A stretch of DNA of 54,134 bases. It comes from Pirellulales bacterium (lineage in GTDB: Bacteria > Planctomycetota > Planctomycetia > Pirellulales > JACPPG01). The notes under the pieces were generated by a model, which did no database searches, was not told the DNA's origin, and saw only the letters and a program-made list of their open reading frames with translations. The translations under genes and the position numbers were made by a program. Positions 36,028 through 44,816 of this stretch are shown here, piece by piece (positions within the stretch are counted from its first letter, which is position 1; the number at the start of each line of letters is the position of its first letter). The DNA lies in the NCBI GenBank assembly GCA_036499395.1, contig DASYDW010000083.1, positions 1 to 54,134 on the forward strand. Direction: 5' to 3'.

Positions 36028-36071
36028 GGCGCCAAGCGAGACCGAAGCGCTAAAGAAGTGTCGCGCGCGGA

Positions 36072-38249
36072 TCAATGTGGAGTCTCGTTTAGATGTGAGG
36101 GCGGCGAAACCGACTGTGCCAGACCGAGCTCTTCGGCGAAAAAGCCAAGTTCCGCACCAATATTTCCCACGCGCTGACTGAATGAAGAGCTGACGCCATG
36201 CCCTTCACCCCGGCGTGTGATCAGCAGGATCGGCCGCGGCGAGGTGTTGGCCTTCTGCAGCGCCGCCGCAAACTTGCTCGACTGCCATGAGGCGACGCGC
36301 GGATCATTGTCGGCGGTGATGAGCAACACGGCCGGATATGCGGTGCCGGGACGCACTTGCTGCTGAGGCGAGTAGGCGTTGAGCCATGCGAACTCGGCGG
36401 CATTCTTCGCCTCGCCGAACTCGTAGCTGCCGTACACCCCGTTGGGCCAGCGATCCAAGCGCAGCATGTCATATAAACCAACGAAGCTGACCACCGCGCG
36501 ATAATCCGCCGGGTGTTGAGTCAGGGCGGCACCCATGAGCAACCCCCCGGCGGAGCGACCGACGATGCCTAGGTGCTCAGCGTCGGTCCAGCGAGCATCC
36601 ACCAGTGCCCGCGCCGCGGCATGCAAGTCATCGAAGCGGTGCTGCACGTTTGCGCGGCTACCGTCCGCGTGCCAGCCCTCGCCGTATTCGCCGCCTCCGC
36701 GGATATTGGCATAGGCGTAAACGCCGCCCCGCTCGAGCCAAGCGAGCACCGCAGAGATGAAAGACGGCTGCCGAACGCGGCCTTGGTGGCCGTAGGCGCT
36801 CAAAATCGTGGGGCGTTCTCCGTCGCGGCGCGGATCCCCGAGTGCCAACACCGTGATCGGCACACGCACGCCTCCGGTGGAGAGGGCGTCCAGCCGCCAC
36901 GTGTGCAACTGGGAGTAATCCCCTGCCGGTTTGACTTCGAATTCCGTCGTGACCGTGCCGCTCGCGCCATCGAATTTCACCCAGCGCGGGGGCACCGACC
37001 AGCCAGAGTAGCTGATCAAAGCGACGGAGGAGTCTTCGGTGCTGGCGATCGCGTTGATGCCGATCCCGCTTGACGGCAATGGGACTGTGCGTACGAGCTC
37101 GCCGTCGCTGTTGAACTGCCGCACGCGCCAGTCCGGTCCGCGGGTTTCCACCAGCAAAAAGCCTTCCTTGATTGCCGCCACGCCGTTCATTGCCCAGTCC
37201 TGCTGCGGCAAAACCACGTGGGGGTGGCCGTCGCGGTCGAGCGCCAAGAGTCGACCTCGAGGTGCCTCTCGATAGGTCAAGAGCAGCAGACGATCACCGT
37301 CCCACGTGGCGCCACCTCCGGTCTCGCTGTCGACCGTGCGCACCCGCTCGTCGATGCCGAGCACCTTGCGCCACGTGTGCGCCGATCTCAGATACACGCT
37401 TTCGTAGTTGCCATCGCCGTAATAGATGAACGCGGCCGCATGGCCGCCATGAGCCGAGCTGATCAGCTTGTGTTCGGCAAGCGGCGAGGGTGGGCCGCCG
37501 CGCTCAGCGGTGTCGGCGCTGGCCTGCGTGCCGAGGGCATGGTGATACAGCTGAGCGTTGAATTGCGCGCGGGCGATCGGCACGCTGCCGGGCAGCGGCA
37601 GGCGCACATACGTGACACCCTTTCCATCCGCATCCCATGCGAGCGACTGCGGTGTCGTGCCGCCACCTGCATACGGCAGGGCATCCGGCATGACCCGGCC
37701 GCTCGACACCTCGACAAAATGGATGGTGGTGCTTTCCGTCCCCCTCTCGGCGGTCCCATACGCCACTTGCGTGCCGTCGGGCGAAGGCCAGAAATCGCTG
37801 ATGGCCGTGTCGCTTTGGGTGGCATTCGGGTCGACGATCACTTTGGATTCTCCGTTTGGCCACGCTTCGGCCACGAGCACGGCGTACGGCTGTGGCGGAG
37901 TTTGTCGCAGGTAGAAGAGTACATTGGCGACGATTTGCGGTTCGGAGCGCTGGGCAGATGTCAGGGAGAGCTGGCGGGCACGCTCGATGATCGCGCCGTG
38001 ATCCTGAAAGCCGCTCATGACGGAATCGGTGTAGGCATTCTGCGCGTCGATCCACTGCTCCACAGCGGGGGCCCTCGTCTCCTCGAGCCACCGATAGGGA
38101 TCCTGGACCGGCTTGCCATGGTGGATGTCGACGACCCTGTGCTCGGGGGTGGCCGGTGGGGCAACTTGAGACACTGCCGCCGCGGCGAGCGTCAGGGAAA
38201 GGCAGGTCACCGTGGTGAGCGCCATCGGGACGATCAGAAGTTTTCGCAC
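36072..38249 (-). CDS. Exported prolyl oligopeptidase (S9) family peptidase
   Basis: 725 residues from a GTG at 38249 (ATG 38225 is possible). The signal peptide is TTVTCLSLTLAAAAV. An N-terminal propeller begins HHGKPVQDPYRWLEE. The C-terminal catalytic domain has GRSAGGLLMGAAL (Ser), TADNDPRVASWQSSKF (Asp) and RRGEGHGVSSS (His). It cuts short peptides after proline or related residues in the periplasm. The 85-bp space to the aminotransferase gene upstream on the same strand could allow co-transcription. Confidence 0.92.
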   Translation of the reverse strand: MRKLLIVPMALTTVTCLSLTLAAAAVSQVAPPATPEHRVVDIHHGKPVQDPYRWLEETRAPAVEQWIDAQNAYTDSVMSGFQDHGAIIERARQLSLTSAQRSEPQIVANVLFYLRQTPPQPYAVLVAEAWPNGESKVIVDPNATQSDTAISDFWPSPDGTQVAYGTAERGTESTTIHFVEVSSGRVMPDALPYAGGGTTPQSLAWDADGKGVTYVRLPLPGSVPIARAQFNAQLYHHALGTQASADTAERGGPPSPLAEHKLISSAHGGHAAAFIYYGDGNYESVYLRSAHTWRKVLGIDERVRTVDSETGGGATWDGDRLLLLTYREAPRGRLLALDRDGHPHVVLPQQDWAMNGVAAIKEGFLLVETRGPDWRVRQFNSDGELVRTVPLPSSGIGINAIASTEDSSVALISYSGWSVPPRWVKFDGASGTVTTEFEVKPAGDYSQLHTWRLDALSTGGVRVPITVLALGDPRRDGERPTILSAYGHQGRVRQPSFISAVLAWLERGGVYAYANIRGGGEYGEGWHADGSRANVQHRFDDLHAAARALVDARWTDAEHLGIVGRSAGGLLMGAALTQHPADYRAVVSFVGLYDMLRLDRWPNGVYGSYEFGEAKNAAEFAWLNAYSPQQQVRPGTAYPAVLLITADNDPRVASWQSSKFAAALQKANTSPRPILLITRRGEGHGVSSSFSQRVGNIGAELGFFAEELGLAQSVSPPSHLNETPH

Positions 38250-38334
38250 AGTGTCACTCGCTTGAGGAATTGAAAATAATCGGACCCGTTCGCTGCCGCC
38301 AGGCTGCAAACAATGCGGGTACCCATGGTCCGCT

Positions 38335-39225
38335 TTACGCTGCGCAGGCGGGCGCCTCGCGAACCTTGGAGGCATAGGCATCGATCAATGTTTGCGTCAT
38401 TCTTCCCGGATTGAACGTGTATGCGCCGATTTTGGCCACCGGGGTGATCTCGGCCGCCGTGCCGCAGATGAAACATTCGCTGAAGCGCGCAAGCTCGCTC
38501 AGGGCGATGCGGCGCTCAGCGACCACGATGTCGAGCTGGGCAGCGAGCGCAACGAGGGTTTGACGAGTAAGGCCATTCAAAAAGCGGTCGGCGGTCGGCG
38601 TGTGCAGGACGCCGTTGGCAACGAAAAATATGTTCGCTCCGGTGCATTCGGCGACCAAGCCCTCCCAATCGAGCATCAGGGCATCGGCACAACCCCGGCG
38701 TTCAGCGGCATGTTTGGACAGGGTGGCCGTGACGTACAGTCCGCCGGCCTTTGCTTGAACCGGGGCACAGCGCGGACCCGGCCGCCGGTAGTCGGCGATA
38801 TCCAGGGTGATGCCTTTCATCTTCGTTTCCGGATCGAACATCGATGGCCACGGCCACGCGGCCACCGCGACGTGGACGCGCGAGTTTTGCGAGCTGAGCG
38901 CCATCATTTCGCTTCCACGCCAGGCAAAGGAGCGAACGTAATGATCTCCGCCGCCGGCGAGCTCGAGAATCCGCGACTTTGCCGCTTCGAGTTGCTCAAG
39001 GCTGTAAGGAATGCGCATATCGAGCAGCTCGGCCGAGTTCAGCAGGCGCTGCGAGTGGTCTCTCGAGCGAAAGATGCGACTTTCATAGGAGCGCTCGCCG
39101 TCGAAAACGCACGATCCGTAGTGCAAACCATGGTTCAGCACGTGAACGCGCGCGTTCCGCCACGCGACGCACGCGCCATTCAGCCAGATGAAGCCATCGC
39201 GATCGTCAAAGGCGGGTACTGTCAT
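38335..39225 (-). CDS. Class IV aminotransferase (branched-chain amino acid type)
   Basis: 296 residues. Typical sites are [19 protein letters not shown]-like motif HYVRSFAWRG, the PLP Lys in PVQAKAGGLY, and DALMLDWEGLVAECTGANIF, followed by CGTAAEITPV. The Lys context differs from usual (relatives have KASGNY). It transaminates branched-chain or related amino acids, or possibly acts as a lyase or D-amino acid enzyme. It is divergent from an AraC regulator with a 64-bp gap. A decayed copy of its 5' end is at 53.7 kb. Confidence 0.88.
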   Translation of the reverse strand: MTVPAFDDRDGFIWLNGACVAWRNARVHVLNHGLHYGSCVFDGERSYESRIFRSRDHSQRLLNSAELLDMRIPYSLEQLEAAKSRILELAGGGDHYVRSFAWRGSEMMALSSQNSRVHVAVAAWPWPSMFDPETKMKGITLDIADYRRPGPRCAPVQAKAGGLYVTATLSKHAAERRGCADALMLDWEGLVAECTGANIFFVANGVLHTPTADRFLNGLTRQTLVALAAQLDIVVAERRIALSELARFSECFICGTAAEITPVAKIGAYTFNPGRMTQTLIDAYASKVREAPACAA

Positions 39226-39289
39226 ATTGTGGCTTCATTCCGGCCGCAACGGTTGGCTTGCCCCACATGGGAGGGTTACGCTACGCATC

Positions 39290-40156
39290 ATGTGCAGCAC
39301 TGTGGCCGACTATCGACCCACCGATCTTGAACGGTTGTGCAACTTAGGGCAGCTGCGCCACCGAGTTGACCGGCTGATTTCCGGCCGCGGCGGCGAAGGC
39401 ATCGAGCGGCTGGAGGCGGTCTTGAAAGGCAAGTCGTTCAGCCTGCACCGGCACGACACCTATGCCATCGGTCTTACGCTGGCCGGGGTACAAACGTTTC
39501 GCTATCGCGGCGAGCGGCGGTATTCCTTACCCGGCCAATGCCACATTCTGCATCCGGATGAGGCGCACGACGGCGCCCCCGGCACCGAGGAGGGATTTCG
39601 CTACCGGATCATTTATCTGGATCCGGTGTTGGTGCAGGAGGCGTTAGGGGGAAAAGCCCTGCCGTTCGTTTCCGAACCCATCGTGTCCTTATCGGCGCGG
39701 CAGTTGGCCGGATTCAGGCGCTTATGGGACCTCGACGACGAGATCGACGAGCTTGGTAGAATCGAAATTGTCGATCTTTCCCTCGAAGCATTGATGGCCG
39801 CATGCCGGCGCCCCACCGGCTCGATCCGTCTATCGATGGAAGGGCTGAATCGCGCACGCGCGATGATTGCCGCCGATCCGGCCCGACGCCACAGTCTGGA
39901 ATCGCTGGAAAAGGCCGCGAAGCTGGATCGTTGGACCTTGGCGCGCCAATTCCGCGCGGCCTTTGGCACGAGCCCCAGCCGGTACCGCACCATGCGCCAG
40001 CTGACTTTCGTGCGTCGTCTGATACTTGGTGGCACGCCTTTGGTGGAAGCCTCATTCCGAGCGGGGTTCGCCGATCAGAGCCACATGACGCGTCAATTCA
40101 AGAAAGCATTCGGCCTCGCGCCAGGCCACTGGGTGAGCGCGGCGGCGCGCGCGTGA
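39290..40156 (+). CDS. AraC family regulator with N-terminal cupin-type sensor
   Basis: 288 residues from an ATG at 39290 with GGGAGGG upstream; the longer frame runs antisense to the aminotransferase. The N-terminal half is an AraC-binding cupin (FSLHRHDTYAIGLTLAGVQ, CHILHPDEAHDG). The C-terminal half is the double HTH (LEKAAKLDRWTLARQFRAAF, ASFRAGFADQSHMTRQFKKAF). It probably regulates the divergent aminotransferase and itself. Its decayed copy is at 53.9 kb. Confidence 0.92.
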   Translation: MCSTVADYRPTDLERLCNLGQLRHRVDRLISGRGGEGIERLEAVLKGKSFSLHRHDTYAIGLTLAGVQTFRYRGERRYSLPGQCHILHPDEAHDGAPGTEEGFRYRIIYLDPVLVQEALGGKALPFVSEPIVSLSARQLAGFRRLWDLDDEIDELGRIEIVDLSLEALMAACRRPTGSIRLSMEGLNRARAMIAADPARRHSLESLEKAAKLDRWTLARQFRAAFGTSPSRYRTMRQLTFVRRLILGGTPLVEASFRAGFADQSHMTRQFKKAFGLAPGHWVSAAARA

Positions 40157-40206
40157 AAAGAGCATCGTTCGGTGCGCCACACTTCTAGCAAGTCAAATTA
40201 GGTCCC

Positions 40207-40713
40207 AAACCGGCGCGCCATCCTCATGGTTCCCGGACCTTCGATAGCATCCACACGTACATCGAAAGCTACAACAATCGGGTGGATGGCACTCCGTTGC
40301 CCGAACTCGCCTCGCCGTCCGTGGCTGTCACCATGCTTCGGACTCCGATCCGCAGAGTGGCCGCCGCCACCGGGTATATGGCACAACACGAGGCTCGCCT
40401 GCTGTTTGGAACGGACACCCCGAGCTCACCGACCTACGCGAATCCTCCGGGACTCAAGGGCTTTTTGGAAATACGCCGCCTCGCCGATGCCGGCAAAACT
40501 CCCGAGCAAATCTTTCAGGCGCCGACGCTGAGCAATGCACGCGCTCTGAAACTCGATAATGAGATTGGCACGGTGCAAGATGGGAAGCGCGCAAACCTGC
40601 TGCTAGTGCATGCTGATCCCAGGAAAACCATCCAGGCCTGCCAACAAATCGAGAAGGTTTTTCTCCGCGGACAAGCACTGGACCCGAGTGTGTTGGCTGC
40701 AAGTCATCCCTGA
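40207..40713 (+). pseudogene. C-terminal fragment of an amidohydrolase
   Basis: The frame has no start codon at its left end. It reads TFDSIHTYIESYNNRVDG and TGYMAQHEARLLFGTDTP (the late Asp), then FLEIRRLADAGKTPEQI, IGTVQDGKRANLLLV and a final VFLRGQAL strand. All N-terminal metal ligands are missing. It is of a different amidohydrolase subtype from the N-terminal fragment at 30.7 kb. Confidence 0.75.
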
Positions 40714-40819
40714 AAGGCGAGCGTCCTCAAACGTTTCTGCCAGTCCGCTAAATTCCCGGGACTTTGTCTAATCAGGTAAGCCATCATTACACAGGTGTCT
40801 TTGATAAAAAATTGCACTG

Positions 40820-41070
40820 CTAGTGTGGATGATCCTGCTTTCACGGCTCTATATGCCGCTACTTATCTACTCGGCGATCATGGCAATGGAACCGCCGGCG
40901 AAATGCAGAGTTTGATTGCGAGCTTGGCTCACCAGGGCCGACTTTGGTATCAGCCCTTCCTTTCGCCCACTGGGATTATTCACAAATCTCGTATTTTTCG
41001 GCGAGATCTATATCGGCATCGCGATGCTGTTCGTGGCCCGAAGAGTCGCCATTCGAACGGTGCGATGAGC
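40820..41070 (+). pseudogene. Decayed DoxX gene
   Basis: The frame shows LYAATYLLGDHGNGTAGEMQ and HQGRLWYQPFLSP, matching DoxX at 1.1-1.6 kb. After a frameshift at about 40970 the continuation is GLFTNLVFFGEIYIGIAMLF. It is a broken paralogue with at least one indel and no C-terminal half. Confidence 0.8.
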
Positions 41071-41200
41071 CCTGAACACCGAACTAATAGCCCGTAACAT
41101 GCCGTCGGACAGGCGGTCGGCACAATCGTTCTATACCCGGATGTAATCCCCGACCAAACTCGTTGTTGTGACATCTCGGCAATTGGGTGTGTGTTTTTGG

Positions 41201-41251
41201 GTCAGAAAGCGTATCGGCAGTGAATTGTTGCGTGAAAGTATTTTAAAGTGA
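41201..41251 (+). pseudogene. Tail of the small exported protein family (third copy)
   Basis: The frame reads RKRIGSELLRESILK and a TGA, matching the ends of the proteins at 34.8 kb (ELIRELILK) and 46.5 kb (GSELFREIILK). It is closer to the latter. Confidence 0.75.
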
Positions 41252-41296
41252 AATTGTTGCCAGCGTCCAAAGCGCGCGCGTCGATACAAACTCCCA

Positions 41297-41353
41297 GATA
41301 TCGAGTCCGGTCAAAGCGTAGTTGATGCTTTTAAGAAGTACAGGGTTATGTAA
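41297..41353 (+). pseudogene. Tail of an RraA-like gene (second copy)
   Basis: The frame reads DIESGQSVVDAFKKYRVM and a TAA, identical to the end of the 35.3-36.0 kb gene except one His-to-Tyr change. The rest of the gene is deleted. The order tail of the exported protein, then tail of RraA, repeats the intact pair at 34.8-36.0 kb. Confidence 0.8.
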
Positions 41354-41468
41354 CGAGACCATGCGAGCGGCGAGGGCGCCCGACCCGGGCACGGTGTCTG
41401 CCGCCAGCGCCCAGTTGAGGCGCGTGTTGGCGCCGCAAAAGATCTCAAGGTGTGCGGCGGAGCGCGTC

Positions 41469-42431
41469 ATGATCAGGCGGATAGCAGTTCTTCTCGCGGT
41501 TTCGTGCACTGTATGCGGCTGGATGAGCGCATCGCCGCCGGCACATGCGAAAGCGCCCGCTGCCGGAACATCGTTCCGTGACTGTTCGGACGGCTGCCCC
41601 GACATGGTGGTGCTACCGCCAGGCAGCTTCATCATGGGGGCTGCACCGGGGGAAGAAGAGCGTTTGAATCTACCGAATCAATTTCGCGGACGCTCGGCAC
41701 CGCAGCACTCGGTCACGATCCCACACAAGCTCGCCATTGCCAGATTTGACGTGACGCGAGATGAGTACGCGCGGTTTGTGGCGGAGACAAATCGGCCGGA
41801 CCACGAAAGCTGCTATACCTTAAATGCGGACAGCAGCGGCCAGAGTGTTGTGACCGGCGTCAATTGGCGTTATCCGGGATTTTCGCAGACCGGACGCCAC
41901 CCAGTCGTCTGTGTCAGCTGGGACGATGCGCAGGCCTATGTGGCTTGGCTGAGCGCCAAGACGGGCCATATCTACCGCTTACCAACGGAGGCTGAGTGGG
42001 AATACGCGGCGCGCGCGGGAACGATGACGGCGCGTTACGGTAGCGATAATCCTGAGCAGCTCTGCCGCTACAGCAATGTTGCTGATCTGGATTACAGTGA
42101 GCAGTATCCTCGCGATAATAGCGGGGTGAATCGAGCGTGCCGCGACGGGTATGCATTCACGTCGCCGGTTGGAAGTTTTCAGCCGAACCAATTCGGCCTC
42201 TACGATATGCTCGGCAATGTCTTTCAATGGAATGAAGACTGCTGGAACGCCAACTACAGCGGCGCGCCTACTGATGGCACGGCGTGGCAGTCGGGAGACT
42301 GCGGTGGGCACGTTACGCGTGGCGGTTCCTGGGACCTGTCTTTCCGCTTCCTCAGCTCGGCTAGCCGCCGCGGGCTCCCCGCGTCCACTTGGGCCAACTC
42401 CTTCGGGTTCCGCGTGGCCAGAACACTTTAG
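41469..42431 (+). CDS. Exported SUMF1/formylglycine-generating-fold protein, second copy
   Basis: 320 residues from the ATG at 41469, which opens a signal peptide (IRRIAVLLAVSCTVCGW); the longer frame runs through relic sequence. It shows FRDCSDGCPDMVVLPPGSF, IARFDVTRDEYARF, VCVSWDDAQAYVAWLS, YRLPTEAEWEYAARAG, LGNVFQWNEDC, HVTRGGSWDL and ends GFRVARTL. No active-site Cys pair follows RGGSW, so it is a structural or binding member rather than a true sulfatase-activating oxidase. The copy at 31.3 kb shares the FRDCS start. Confidence 0.87.
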   Translation: MIRRIAVLLAVSCTVCGWMSASPPAHAKAPAAGTSFRDCSDGCPDMVVLPPGSFIMGAAPGEEERLNLPNQFRGRSAPQHSVTIPHKLAIARFDVTRDEYARFVAETNRPDHESCYTLNADSSGQSVVTGVNWRYPGFSQTGRHPVVCVSWDDAQAYVAWLSAKTGHIYRLPTEAEWEYAARAGTMTARYGSDNPEQLCRYSNVADLDYSEQYPRDNSGVNRACRDGYAFTSPVGSFQPNQFGLYDMLGNVFQWNEDCWNANYSGAPTDGTAWQSGDCGGHVTRGGSWDLSFRFLSSASRRGLPASTWANSFGFRVARTL

Positions 42432-42596
42432 TGACATCTGGTAACAGCGAGCCATCGTAAGGATGGGGGCATGCGTACCTACATGCGATCCTCTTCCGAG
42501 GGCAGTCACATCCCTCTTTCCAGATCGCGATTGCCTAAGTCCGCCACCACGCGGCCGTGAGCCGCAACCAGATTTGCCTAGCGGTGTTTTGATGTA

Positions 42597-43553
42597 ATGA
42601 GAAATCGAAGTAAACGAAGTTTGTCCCTGCGCCTGATTGCGTCGATCGCCTTAGGCTTGGGCTCATTGGCGTCGGTTCTCGCAGCGTTCCTGCTGCAACA
42701 AAATCAGGACATCCGCCCCATTCTGATGGTGGCGTTCGGCGGATTTTTCGTCGCTGCGATGCTCTCGCCGAAGGACGACACACCGGGAAGTTGGCGCACG
42801 GGTACGGCCGTCGCACTCGGCGGCATAATTCCTGCGCTGCTGCTGAGCTATTTTGACCTGGCGTTCACCGATCAGCTCTATCTTCTGCTGTATTGCGTGA
42901 CCGCCGCCATCACCGTCGCTGCGGCACTGATCGCCCGTTGGTTCAAATCCCAGCGACGGATTGGCGGCGCAGTCGCGATTGCCGCTTTCGCTGTGGCGGC
43001 GGCCGGTTTTAGCGCATTTCGCGTGGTTCCCTCGCTCGAGGATGAGCGCGCGTACCAGACTGTCGACCGCGCGATTGCACCGTTTTCCGTGCGCACACTC
43101 GAGGGCAAGGAGATCAGTTCCGATTCGTGGCGCGGTCGCGTGGTAGTGCTGTCCTACTGGGCCACTTGGTGTCCGCCCTGTCTTGCGGAAATGCCAAAGA
43201 TTGCAGCCTTGGTAGATGCTTATCGAGACGATCCAAAAGTCGCCATCATTTCGCTAAACGCGGGCTACGGCGGCGACACGCCCGGAAAAGCCAGATCATT
43301 CCTGCAACGACACAACCTTCCACTATCGTCGGAAATCGACGACATCAGAACCAATGGCGCCGCCAAGGGAATGGCCGCCGGGAGCTTGGGCCTCAAGGTG
43401 TTACCTACACTCTTCATTCTCGATGAATCGGGCAGGCTGGTAGCAATCCATGTCGGCTTCGACAATTCGGAGAATCTGCCGGCGACGCTGAGGCGCCACA
43501 TAGATCTGATTCGTGTCAAGGATTCCCCCGCTCGGCATGAGCATCTGGGATGA
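42597..43553 (+). CDS. Membrane-anchored TlpA/ResA-like thioredoxin
   Basis: 318 residues. Four hydrophobic segments (about 12-32, 42-55, 70-88, 95-112) plus one near 123-142 are followed by a thioredoxin-fold domain with the redox site YWATWCPPCLAEMPK and the cis-Pro region LKVLPTLFILD. It reduces or oxidises disulfides on the periplasmic side, for example in cytochrome maturation or for exported enzymes nearby. Having several membrane helices ahead of the thioredoxin domain is less common than the single anchor. Confidence 0.85.
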   Translation: MRNRSKRSLSLRLIASIALGLGSLASVLAAFLLQQNQDIRPILMVAFGGFFVAAMLSPKDDTPGSWRTGTAVALGGIIPALLLSYFDLAFTDQLYLLLYCVTAAITVAAALIARWFKSQRRIGGAVAIAAFAVAAAGFSAFRVVPSLEDERAYQTVDRAIAPFSVRTLEGKEISSDSWRGRVVVLSYWATWCPPCLAEMPKIAALVDAYRDDPKVAIISLNAGYGGDTPGKARSFLQRHNLPLSSEIDDIRTNGAAKGMAAGSLGLKVLPTLFILDESGRLVAIHVGFDNSENLPATLRRHIDLIRVKDSPARHEHLG

Positions 43554-43683
43554 GGCCCTACCTCAAGGCGCTCGCGGAATATCGAGACTCGCACCAGGCG
43601 AGCCCCTTCGTTCCATCTCTCAGCACTTCGGGATGAGTGCTGCGATCCTGTGCTGATCGGTCAGCGTTGCGTTTCTTTGAACG

Positions 43684-44658
43684 TCAGCCGGCCCGTGTCA
43701 CCGCGACTGAGAGGACAAACTGGCCGGCGTGAGTTCCCGACGGTCGAACATCGACCGAGGCGCGCCACGCAGCGCCATTGGCATCTTTAAAACTCCAATA
43801 GCTTAGGCCACTCTTCGCTGAGTCGGTGGCAGGAGCGGAAGTCGCGGTCCGATGTCCCGTGTCGCGAAAGATGGCCTGCACCTGCTTTTCCAGGGCCGCC
43901 AAACCGAGCTGCGAATAAGCCTGCTCGCTAAGTTCCCAGTGTTTAGCATCGCCCTGCGTTCTGAGAGTTGACCAATCGCCGAGCTTGGCAAGCTTCGGAC
44001 CGATGTCCGGAAGGACGTTTATGGCAAACGTGCCGGGAAGATAGTTATGCTGGTGACTTGCGTCATACTCCAAGTACAAAGCGTCGTCCTGCGCCTCTCC
44101 TTCGCCGAGCATTCGGCCAACCACGTGCAACGCCCCGTCGAGGCCGGCGGAAAGTCCCCCTGTGGTGATGATCTTGCCGTTGTCAACGAAGCGTTGGTCA
44201 CGCACGACTTTGATCTGCGGATGTTGCGCTTGCAGGATGGGGATATTTTGCCGTGTCGTCGTTGCCGTCAGTCCGTCGAGCAGCCCGGTGTTGGCGAGTA
44301 TGAAGGCACCGTTACAGACAGACATCGTGAATCGCGCATGCGCGGCCTGGGCCTTGATCCAATCAAGGGTCGCCCTATCATGCTCAACCTCTTCAACCAT
44401 TCCACCGGGGATGATCACGACGTCAGCTGGGGGAGCGGTAAGGTAGCTGTATTGTGCGAGCACGGTCATCCCTGCGCCGGTGACCACGGGTTTTGCGGTC
44501 GATGCGACCGTGTAGATCTCGAATTGATCGCTCTCTGCGCTGAAAACCTCGTATGGTCCTGCGTAGTCGATGATCTCGGCGCCATTGAAGATTAAAACGG
44601 CGACCCTGTGGCGCGCCGGCGCCGGTTGGGCCAGTGCGACCGTTACCAGGCCGCACAA
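43684..44658 (-). CDS. DJ-1/PfpI family protein with C-terminal extra domain, fifth DJ-1 in the window
   Basis: 324 residues from a TTG; the frame is open about 16 codons further left without an ATG, and YLIAPLILCGLVTVALA would form the signal peptide, so the true start is uncertain. The DJ-1 domain has IIDYAGPYEVFS, VVIIPGG and the elbow MSVCNGAFILANTGLL. The C-terminal domain (LGDWSTL, GDAKHW, YWSFKDANGAAWRA) matches the DJ-1 proteins at 3.4 and 18.0 kb. Confidence 0.83.
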   Translation of the reverse strand: MCGLVTVALAQPAPARHRVAVLIFNGAEIIDYAGPYEVFSAESDQFEIYTVASTAKPVVTGAGMTVLAQYSYLTAPPADVVIIPGGMVEEVEHDRATLDWIKAQAAHARFTMSVCNGAFILANTGLLDGLTATTTRQNIPILQAQHPQIKVVRDQRFVDNGKIITTGGLSAGLDGALHVVGRMLGEGEAQDDALYLEYDASHQHNYLPGTFAINVLPDIGPKLAKLGDWSTLRTQGDAKHWELSEQAYSQLGLAALEKQVQAIFRDTGHRTATSAPATDSAKSGLSYWSFKDANGAAWRASVDVRPSGTHAGQFVLSVAVTRAG

Positions 44659-44816
44659 TATTAGAGGGGCGATCAGGTATCGGCAGAGGCGCCTTCCTAG
44701 TCAACTTCGATCATCGATCTTAAGTATTGCTCAATGCAATTTCCCGAACGATACCACTGGCTGCGCAAAAGCTACCGTTGGCAGCAAATCCGCGAGACAT
44801 GCACAAGGCGCTGGTC

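Noticed and set aside
30677..40713. A 9.5-kb inversion that split one amidohydrolase gene into the halves at 30.7 and 40.2 kb.
   Set aside because: The orientation would fit, but the halves belong to different amidohydrolase subtypes and about 200 middle residues are absent, so they do not join into one gene.
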